This document shows, piece by piece, positions 1 through 5,098 of a stretch of DNA of 15,601 nucleotides. The stretch spans positions 1-15,601 of the forward strand of contig JBMSHD010000048.1 of NCBI GenBank assembly GCA_049416425.1, written 5' to 3'. The notes under the pieces were generated by a model. The model worked only from the letters and a program-made list of their open reading frames with translations, made no database searches and was not told the DNA's origin. Source of the stretch: JBMSHD01 sp049416425. Its GTDB lineage: Bacteria; Pseudomonadota; Gammaproteobacteria; Francisellales; Francisellaceae. Within the stretch, counting starts at the first letter, position 1, and every line of letters begins with the position of its first letter. The position numbers and the translations under genes are program-made.

Positions 1-2
1 TA

Positions 3-1013
3 ATAGCTAACAATGGGCAAGTGCCAGCTGACGTAGCTGCAGTACTCGGGGGGCTGAACAAGACACTTGATAATGATCAAAGCATAAAAAGATCGGTAGC
101 AGAAAAACGGGCATCGGAAGCAGAAAAACTGGCCAAAGAGCTTGGCCTTGAGTTTACCTATGAAGCGCTTGTTTCCTCAGGAGAGAGTATTGCTCGGATT
201 AGTAAACGATTAGATACCCTGAAACTTTATTTTGATCATCCAGATTATGAATTTGATGATAAGCAAAACAAGCTTCTGGATTCAGCTCTGCCTGGGTATG
301 AGGGTAAATCGTATCGTGATCTTGCAAATATGATCATTGCAATTACGCAAAATAGGCTAAATCCTTTGATTTTTGATTTCAACATCGATATATTGCAAAA
401 TGGACATAAAGATGTATTATTGGCTCAAATTAAGCATCATTATCCCTATCAGCTGAGTATGGTCACTAGGGATTTCGCTAAAGATCCGAAGTTTATGTTG
501 GCTGTTGCTAAAGTGAACATGAATTTACTGCACTATGCCGATGTGAGTTTGAAGAAAAATTCGACGTTTATGTTGGCTGTTGCCAAAATAAACGTCGAGG
601 CACTGAATTATGCCAATAAGAGTTTGAAGAAAAATTTTGACTTTATGCTGAGCATTGCCAAGGAAATAGGTGTTGATGCGGCATTAATCTATGTCGATGG
701 GAGCTTGCAAGAACGTTTACTTGATACTGAAGAGGTTGGGTTGTTACTTGTTAAGAATAATGGTTTAGTATTAAAACACCTGCCTAAACATACAAATAAT
801 CCCCAAATTGTATTGGCTGCCGTAGAGCAAAATAAAAAGGCCAAGGCGTATATCGGTATGGACTTGCAAGCTAAGATAAATGAGGCAGGCGGGTTTGACG
901 AATTCAAAAAACAGCAGGTTAAGAATTCTACCAGCGATCGCCACGAAGCTTTACCCTTCTTGTCGCATTCAAATTCACCATTTGAACCTAGTAAGCAGCA
1001 AGAAATGAGCTGA
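3..1013 (+). CDS. DUF4116-type repeat protein, 5' end outside window
   Basis: The frame is open from the first bases of the window and ends at TGA 1011-1013. The GTG at 21 has open frame before it (ATA GCT AAC AAT GGG CAA) and no clear ribosome binding site, so it is probably an internal valine and the gene is cut by the window edge. The first visible ~50 residues are charged and alanine-rich, possibly coiled coil. At about residues 158-232 (counting from 21) three 25-residue units follow each other, each of the form FMLAVAK-x-N-x-LxYA-xxSLKK. This matches the DUF4116 repeat, which has no assigned biochemical role and is common in Legionella-like, protist-associated bacteria, where some carriers are suspected secreted effectors. 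The tail is polar and low in complexity (ending SKQQEMS). I see no catalytic motif or membrane segment. The function is unknown; an effector role is only inference. Confidence 0.7.
   Translation: MANNGQVPADVAAVLGGLNKTLDNDQSIKRSVAEKRASEAEKLAKELGLEFTYEALVSSGESIARISKRLDTLKLYFDHPDYEFDDKQNKLLDSALPGYEGKSYRDLANMIIAITQNRLNPLIFDFNIDILQNGHKDVLLAQIKHHYPYQLSMVTRDFAKDPKFMLAVAKVNMNLLHYADVSLKKNSTFMLAVAKINVEALNYANKSLKKNFDFMLSIAKEIGVDAALIYVDGSLQERLLDTEEVGLLLVKNNGLVLKHLPKHTNNPQIVLAAVEQNKKAKAYIGMDLQAKINEAGGFDEFKKQQVKNSTSDRHEALPFLSHSNSPFEPSKQQEMS
491..715 (+). repeat. Three tandem 75-nt coding repeats (25-residue units)
   Basis: Units begin at 491, 566 and 641, exactly 75 nt apart. The 18-nt string GTTTATGTTGGCTGTTGC at 491-508 recurs at 566-583 with no substitution and is degenerate at 641. 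The 16-nt string AGTTTGAAGAAAAATT at 546-561 recurs at 621-636. The near identity of units one and two at DNA level suggests fairly recent duplication within the DUF4116-like repeat domain. Confidence 0.8.
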
Positions 1014-1190
1014 TTTTAATGAATCTTCAAAAGGGATATTGAGAAAGATGACTTAAAGACGATGAGACTGTTTGTCATGATGCAAGAGGACTAGGGCGAT
1101 TTTTAGGAAAGCGAGCTGAATTAGTAGGAGGTGTTGCATTTAATTCTTTTATTTCATAAATGGTAGATTTTTTTGTTTACATGACCTAAT
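1014..1190. other. 177-nt gap with possible frameshifted coding remnant
   Basis: No intact gene lies here. On the plus strand two short open pieces in different frames abut. One reads DIEKDDLKTMRLFVMMQED and stops at TAG 1092-1094. The other covers about 1049-1159 and reads ARGLGRFLGKRAELVGGVAF and onward to TAA 1157-1159. Together they look like the end of a gene broken by a frameshift, but the family is not recognised and chance is possible. I see no convincing promoter for the downstream isochorismatase-like gene and no terminator with a T-run. Confidence 0.25.
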
Positions 1191-1841
1191 ATGGTGTCAC
1201 TTTTTAAAAAGATCACACCGGTTGGATATTCTATAATGAATTATGATGTCGATATTAATGAAATTGCCAATTACAACACGCACAGCGCTGATTTAAAGTT
1301 AGCGAGTACTGCTTTAATTATAATCGAAATGCAAAACAGTTTTAAAGGCGATATTATTTCTGACAGGCAAATCAACAATGTTAGAAAGTTGATCAACTTC
1401 TCTGATGATAACCACATGCTCAAGATTTTTGTTCAGCATGACGATAATGCAACGTTTTCTTATAATATGATTGACTGGTGGGGTGGTGATAAAATTGAGA
1501 AGTATAGTGATGCCTGGGAGATCATGGATGAGTTTAAAGCGGATGCAAAGACCATTGTCCATAAAAACCAATACAGTGCCTTTCATAATACTAACCTTAA
1601 CGAATTACTTAAGCAAAACAAAATATCGGACGTCATTATCTGTGGTGTGATGACAAATTGCTGTTGCGAGACGACGGCTCGTGATGCGTTTATGCATGGC
1701 TATAATGTCGTTTTTGCTCATGATGCAACGGGTACGATCAACGCGGATTTACATCTGGCAGCCATTAAAAATATAGCCTTTGGTTTTGCTTCCGTACTCA
1801 ACACGGAATGCGTATGTCGGCTAGGTATTAACAGCAATTAA
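1191..1841 (+). CDS. Isochorismatase-family cysteine hydrolase
   Basis: The 216-residue product has the isochorismatase/nicotinamidase fold signature. The family uses an Asp-Lys-Cys triad to hydrolyse vinyl ethers, amides or related bonds in small molecules. The Lys is K125 in TIVHKNQYSAF, and the Cys is C158 in GVMTNCCCETTARDA, the usual GVxTNxCVExTARDA loop. C157-C159 form a run of three cysteines. The family's acidic residue, normally Asp in the first strand (xxIDMQ), is Glu46 here (ALIIIEMQNSF), which is unusual. No N-terminal signal or fused carrier domain is seen. The start is uncertain: ATG 1191 has no good ribosome binding site, and ATG 1236 (MNYDVDINE) is an alternative that keeps the whole domain. 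The gene stands alone between the repeat protein and the ycaR operon, so context gives no substrate. Nicotinamidase, isochorismatase and N-carbamoyl hydrolase roles are all possible. Confidence 0.8.
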   Translation: MVSLFKKITPVGYSIMNYDVDINEIANYNTHSADLKLASTALIIIEMQNSFKGDIISDRQINNVRKLINFSDDNHMLKIFVQHDDNATFSYNMIDWWGGDKIEKYSDAWEIMDEFKADAKTIVHKNQYSAFHNTNLNELLKQNKISDVIICGVMTNCCCETTARDAFMHGYNVVFAHDATGTINADLHLAAIKNIAFGFASVLNTECVCRLGINSN

Positions 1842-1909
1842 AATTATACGCAATTGAAGTCAGGATTTAACTTGATGATTCTTCGATAGAGTCTGGCGTT
1901 ACGGTAGTA

Positions 1910-1915
1910 TATAAT
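1910..1915 (+). promoter_or_regulatory. Candidate -10 (TATAAT) for the ycaR-kdsB operon
   Basis: A perfect TATAAT lies at 1910-1915, about 30 nt before the GTG start at 1947, which would give a short leader containing the ribosome binding site at 1936-1940. The -35 region at about 1886-1892 is poor, so this is a candidate only. Confidence 0.4.
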
Positions 1916-1946
1916 GGCAAAAACGATGTGAATAGAAGGAAAGACA

Positions 1947-2135
1947 GTGAATAGTAACTTTCTGTCAATTGTGGTCTGTCCGGTGTGTAAATCAAGCTTG
2001 ATTTACGATAGGAGCAAAGCAATTTTAGTCTGCAAGGCCGATAAACTGGCCTACCCGGTCAAAGATGGCATTCCGGTGATGCTGGTTGAAGAGGCGGTTA
2101 AGCTCAACATCGAGGACGTCAAGCAATATGGCTAG
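1947..2135 (+). CDS. ycaR: Trm112 family protein (YcaR-like)
   Basis: This 62-residue zinc-ribbon-like protein closely follows the E. coli YcaR pattern: CPVC (C11, C14), a lone C29 in LVCKADKLAYP, and the core YPVKDGIPVML at 36-46. In eukaryotes Trm112 activates methyltransferases, whereas the role of the short bacterial form is not firmly known. The start is GTG 1947, supported by AAGGA at 1936-1940 with a 6-nt gap. The gene overlaps kdsB by 8 nt (its TAG at 2133-2135 lies inside the kdsB start region), so translation is probably coupled. In many gammaproteobacteria lpxK lies directly upstream of ycaR. Here an isochorismatase-family gene and a candidate promoter take that place. Confidence 0.9.
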   Translation: MNSNFLSIVVCPVCKSSLIYDRSKAILVCKADKLAYPVKDGIPVMLVEEAVKLNIEDVKQYG

Positions 2136-2874
2136 GCATATCATCATCCCGGCTAGATTAAAATCGACGCGTCTGCCCAACAAACCGCTGTTGGATATCG
2201 CCGGAAAACCGATGATCATGCATGTCTATCAGCGTGCACTTCAGTGTGGATTTGACAGTGTGACCGTCGCCACCGACAGCAAAGAGATTGCCGATGTAAT
2301 CTCAAGCATCAACGCCAAAGTCTGCATGACGGATGTCAATCATGCCACCGGTACAGATCGATTGGCTGAGACTGTAGACAAACTGAAATTGAAAGAAGAC
2401 GATATCATCGTCAATATTCAGGGAGATGAGCCATTAATTCCGCTTGAAAACGTCAAAGAAGTCGCCGATTTATTGGCAGATAAGCCTGAGGCGTCGGTGG
2501 CGACTTTGTGCGAGCTGATCGAAGATGAAGAGGAGATTTTCAATTCCAATGTCGTCAAGGTGGTCATGGATAAAGATGGCTTCGCGCTTTATTTCTCAAG
2601 AGCTCCCATTCCCTGGCAGCGAGGTTATTTTGAGCAGAAACAGGCTCTAACCGGCCAGACGTATCGCCATATCGGTCTGTATGCCTATCGCGTCGGTTTC
2701 TTAAGACGATTTGCTGAGATGGAGCCAAGCCGGCTTGAGAGTCTGGAGTCATTGGAGCAGTTGCGAGTGCTGTGGCAGGGGGAGAAAATTGCGGTGGCAA
2801 CGGCAAAGACAAAAACGCCGCCAGGCGTCGATACTATCGAAGATCTTGAGAAAATCCGAGGTTTGATGTCATGA
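2128..2874 (+). CDS. kdsB: 3-deoxy-manno-octulosonate cytidylyltransferase (KdsB)
   Basis: KdsB activates Kdo with CTP to form CMP-Kdo and pyrophosphate in the cytoplasm, the step before Kdo transfer to lipid A. Starting at ATG 2128 the product is 248 residues, the usual length for the enzyme, and begins MARHIIIPARLKSTRLPNKP, the standard N-terminal nucleotide-binding motif. A start further upstream at 2086 would add 14 atypical residues, so it was rejected. Other family motifs are NIQGDEPLIP (96-105, with the metal-binding D100), FSRAPIPW (156-163), HIGLYAYR (181-188) and SLESLEQLR (205-213). All expected landmarks are present and the enzyme looks intact. The gene overlaps ycaR by 8 nt at its start and the HIT gene by 4 nt (ATGA) at its end, so the four genes form one operon. 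It indicates an LPS-bearing Gram-negative host. Confidence 0.97.
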   Translation: MARHIIIPARLKSTRLPNKPLLDIAGKPMIMHVYQRALQCGFDSVTVATDSKEIADVISSINAKVCMTDVNHATGTDRLAETVDKLKLKEDDIIVNIQGDEPLIPLENVKEVADLLADKPEASVATLCELIEDEEEIFNSNVVKVVMDKDGFALYFSRAPIPWQRGYFEQKQALTGQTYRHIGLYAYRVGFLRRFAEMEPSRLESLESLEQLRVLWQGEKIAVATAKTKTPPGVDTIEDLEKIRGLMS

Positions 2875-3278
2875 GTTTTAAACTGGATCGTCAACTTGTC
2901 GCCGATACGTATCTTTTGCATGAGGCCGATGATTATCTGCTGTTGTTGCATCAAAAGGCATGGGTGCCCTGGTTTATTATTGTGCCAAAGAGCGAGCATA
3001 GCGAATGGTATGAATTGAGTGATGCGCTTCAAGACAGAATCAATGGACTGATCAATCGACTCTCTGGCTTTTTAAAACAGAAATTAAATGCCGACAAGCT
3101 CAATATCGCCACCATCGGCAATGTGGTGTCTCAGCTGCATATTCATGTTATCGGTCGTTATAAAGACGATTACTGCTGGCCATCGGTGGTGTGGGGGCAG
3201 GGGGTATTTAAGCCTTATGCCGACGATGAGCTGAATCGTTTGAGATCGCTATTGAAAGAGCAGGGGATGTTGTTGTGA
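2871..3278 (+). CDS. HIT-domain protein (nucleotide hydrolase/transferase type)
   Basis: The 135-residue product carries the histidine-triad region as QLHIHVIGR (88-96). The first histidine of the classic HxHxH is Gln88, H90 is the expected nucleophile and H92 follows. This Q-variant, together with the downstream W-P-x-V-V-W-G segment (103-109), marks a proteobacterial HIT subgroup whose substrate is not well defined; AMP- or dinucleotide-type compounds are the family norm. The region WVPWFIIVPK (31-40) is the usual beta strand before the helix. The start ATG 2871 overlaps the kdsB stop in an ATGA, and the stop overlaps the GTG start of rnhB. It therefore sits in the middle of a tightly coupled operon. 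I see no signal peptide. Confidence 0.88.
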   Translation: MSFKLDRQLVADTYLLHEADDYLLLLHQKAWVPWFIIVPKSEHSEWYELSDALQDRINGLINRLSGFLKQKLNADKLNIATIGNVVSQLHIHVIGRYKDDYCWPSVVWGQGVFKPYADDELNRLRSLLKEQGMLL

Positions 3279-3850
3279 TAACACAAACTATACGGCTTTT
3301 GGGAATCGATGAAGCCGGGCGAGGGCCATTGGTGGGTTCCGTGGTTGCCGCCGGGGTGATTCTCCATCCAGACAGACCGATTAATGGGCTGATGGATTCT
3401 AAAAAACTCAGTGAAAAGCGGCGTGAAGCCTTGTATGAGGAAATCATTAGCAAGGCCGAAGCCTTTCATATCGCCGAGGCCACTGCCGCTGAGATCGACA
3501 GGTATAATATTTTAAATGCCACGCTTCTGGCGATGAAACGAGTCGCCAATGCCCTGGCGGGGCGATTCAGTCATATTGAAGTCGATGGCAATCGTCTGCC
3601 GGATTGGGATTATGCGGCCACGGCGGTGGTCAAAGGCGATCAGAAAGTCACGGCGATTTCGGCGGCATCGATCCTGGCTAAAGTCACCCGTGATAGGCAG
3701 ATGTATGAGCTGGATAAATTATATCCTCAGTATGGCTTTGCCTCTCATAAGGGCTATCCAACCAAACAGCACTTACAGATGCTTGCCGAGCATGGCGCGC
3801 TTTCGATTCATCGCTGGAGTTTCTCTCCAGTGAGCGCCTTGTTGCACTAG
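3275..3850 (+). CDS. rnhB: Ribonuclease HII
   Basis: RNase HII cuts RNA in RNA/DNA hybrids and at single ribonucleotides in DNA (ribonucleotide excision repair). The 191-residue product has the four catalytic acids: D12 and E13 in GIDEAGRGPLVG, D104 in VDGNRLP, and D122 in VVKGDQKV. The family segment ISAASILAKVTRD (128-140) and the ending SIHRWSFSPV are also present. The start is GTG 3275, overlapping the HIT gene's TGA by 3 nt, with a good AGGGGAT ribosome binding site at 3262-3268. It is the last gene of the ycaR-kdsB-HIT-rnhB operon. In enterobacteria rnhB instead sits with lpxB and dnaE, so this neighbourhood is different. No residue is missing and the gene looks functional. Confidence 0.97.
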   Translation: MITQTIRLLGIDEAGRGPLVGSVVAAGVILHPDRPINGLMDSKKLSEKRREALYEEIISKAEAFHIAEATAAEIDRYNILNATLLAMKRVANALAGRFSHIEVDGNRLPDWDYAATAVVKGDQKVTAISAASILAKVTRDRQMYELDKLYPQYGFASHKGYPTKQHLQMLAEHGALSIHRWSFSPVSALLH

Positions 3851-3877
3851 CTGTTTCCATCCTCTTTAGCCAACGGC

Positions 3878-3899
3878 TTGATATCTTGAGTTATATCAA
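3878..3899 (+). promoter_or_regulatory. Dyad with FNR/CRP-type box upstream of hypA
   Basis: TTGATAT (3878-3884) and ATATCAA (3893-3899) form a perfect inverted repeat around 8 nt. Inside it, TTGAG (3886-3890), TTAT, ATCAA (3895-3899) matches 9 of the 10 defined positions of the FNR consensus TTGAT-N4-ATCAA. Its centre, between 3892 and 3893, lies about 61 bp before the start point implied by the extended -10 at 3938-3946. That is a classic class I activator position. Oxygen-responsive FNR/Anr control of hydrogenase maturation genes is known in other proteobacteria; here it is inferred from sequence only. Confidence 0.5.
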
Positions 3900-3937
3900 T
3901 TCTTTATGTAATAATTTAACGATGTTGAAATTTATTT

Positions 3938-3946
3938 TGCTACACT
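3938..3946 (+). promoter_or_regulatory. Extended -10 promoter element for the hyp operon
   Basis: TGCTACACT fits the extended -10 form TGn-TATAAT with two mismatches in the hexamer. No good -35 is found 16-18 bp upstream; TTGAAA at 3925-3930 is too close. This is typical of an activator-dependent promoter. The implied start near 3953 would give a leader of about 30 nt before hypA. Confidence 0.4.
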
Positions 3947-3982
3947 CTGCTTCATGGTCACTTGGAATCTAAATTGTAGACA

Positions 3983-4333
3983 ATGCATGAACTCTCCCTT
4001 TGTCGCCACCTGATCCAACTCGTTGAGAAGCAATTAGAAGATGTTCCCGTTAGTCGAGTTGTTGAGAAGGTGATGCTCAGATGCGGCAGCCTGGCTGTCG
4101 TGGATGTCTCGGCGATGAGCTTCTGGTTTCCCGTCGTGACTGAATCTACCCGACTAAAGGGAGCCAGACTTGAGATCGTTGAAGATAAAGCGATGGCACG
4201 CTGTGGAAATTGTGATCTTGAATTTACGATTAAAAGCCTGATAGAGACTTGTCCGTTCTGCCAGAATCAGAATCTGGAGATAACAAAAGGGCGCGAATTG
4301 ACGTTAACCGGGATTGAACTTAAGGGAGAATAA
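3983..4333 (+). CDS. hypA: Hydrogenase nickel-insertion protein HypA
   Basis: HypA is the metallochaperone that takes nickel from HypB and inserts it into the hydrogenase large-subunit precursor in the cytoplasm. The 116-residue product starts with the invariant Met-His-Glu (MHELSL), whose H2 takes part in nickel binding, which fixes the start at ATG 3983. The structural zinc site is C74/C77 (CGNC) and C90/C93 (CPFC). Length and both sites are normal. There is no strong ribosome binding site, only GGAA at about 3964. hypB starts 2 nt after its stop. It is the first gene of the maturation operon, so the upstream FNR-like box and promoter probably drive it. Confidence 0.96.
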   Translation: MHELSLCRHLIQLVEKQLEDVPVSRVVEKVMLRCGSLAVVDVSAMSFWFPVVTESTRLKGARLEIVEDKAMARCGNCDLEFTIKSLIETCPFCQNQNLEITKGRELTLTGIELKGE

Positions 4334-4335
4334 TC

Positions 4336-5067
4336 ATGTGTAGCACCTGCGGTTGTGGCGATAGCCACCATCATCATGACCATGATCATGTAAGGCAAAT
4401 CGATCTGGAGAAAGATATTCTTGATATCAACAATCACTATGCACAACAAAATCGTGATTTTTTAAATCAGAGACATAGTATCGGTTTTAATTTTGTCTCA
4501 TCACCCGGATCGGGAAAGACAACGCTTTTAGAGAAAACGATACGTTATCTTACACCACAGTACCCCATAGCGGTGATCGAAGGCGACCAGCATACCGATC
4601 TCGATGCACAAAGAATTCGCCAGGCCGGTGCCAAAGCCAGACAGATCAATACCGGGAAGAGCTGTCATCTGGATGCTCATATGGTGGGGCATGCCTTACA
4701 AGAGCTCAATATCGGAGAAGGCGGTTTTGTCTTTATTGAAAATGTCGGCAATCTCATCTGTCCGGCTATGTTTGATCTGGGTGAGCATTATCGTGTGGCG
4801 ATCATCTCGACCACAGAAGGCGATGATAAACCGTTGAAATATCCAGATATGTTTTATGGTGCCGATGTGGTGATCGTCAATAAAACCGATCTTCTGCCCT
4901 ATGTGAATTTCGATCTTGAATGCTGCGTTGAGGCAATCCGTAAAATATCGTCCAAGGCGGAACTGTTCTTTATGTCAGCCGATAATCTGGTTGGTGTCGA
5001 TCTGTGGATAGACTGGCTTAAAAACATACACTTATTGCATGGTGAAAAGCCGTCGCTTTCTCGCTAG
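4336..5067 (+). CDS. hypB: Hydrogenase nickel-incorporation GTPase HypB
   Basis: HypB is the SIMIBI-class GTPase that supplies nickel to HypA during [NiFe] hydrogenase assembly. In the 243-residue product the N-terminal MCSTCGCG (C2, C5, C7) matches the high-affinity nickel site known from E. coli. It is followed at once by a short His/Asp run at 11-18 (HHHHDHDH), a second potential nickel-storage element as seen in other HypB proteins. The G domain has a Walker A motif SPGSGKTT (56-63), EGDQHTD (82-88), the G-domain metal site C110-H111 in NTGKSCHLDAH with C142 in ENVGNLICPA, and the guanine-specificity motif NKTD. All landmarks are intact. ATG 4336 follows hypA by 2 nt and is preceded by AGGGAG. 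Carrying both N-terminal motifs suggests strong nickel buffering, perhaps for low-nickel surroundings. Confidence 0.97.
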   Translation: MCSTCGCGDSHHHHDHDHVRQIDLEKDILDINNHYAQQNRDFLNQRHSIGFNFVSSPGSGKTTLLEKTIRYLTPQYPIAVIEGDQHTDLDAQRIRQAGAKARQINTGKSCHLDAHMVGHALQELNIGEGGFVFIENVGNLICPAMFDLGEHYRVAIISTTEGDDKPLKYPDMFYGADVVIVNKTDLLPYVNFDLECCVEAIRKISSKAELFFMSADNLVGVDLWIDWLKNIHLLHGEKPSLSR

Positions 5068-5098
5068 ATGTCAGCGTGAATAGTCACTGAGGCAGAAG

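Larger units (their letters stand above)
3851..3982 (+). promoter_or_regulatory. Regulatory gap upstream of the hyp operon
   Basis: This 132-nt A+T-rich gap separates rnhB from hypA. It holds a 7-bp dyad, an FNR-like box inside that dyad, and an extended -10 element, annotated separately. A small AGCC-aac-GGCT hairpin at about 3868-3878 follows rnhB but lacks a T-run, so no clear terminator is seen. No open frame of note is present. Confidence 0.6.

Noticed and set aside
2086..2127. Upstream in-frame start for kdsB (14 extra residues)
   Set aside because: The extension is Ser/Arg-rich, unlike any KdsB start, and overlaps ycaR by 50 nt. ATG 2128 gives the canonical 248-residue enzyme.
3923..3930. 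TTGAAA at 3925-3930 as the -35 of the hypA promoter
   Set aside because: Only 10 bp separate it from TACACT, too short for a sigma-70 promoter. I also looked for a sigma-54 GG-N10-GC element and found none.
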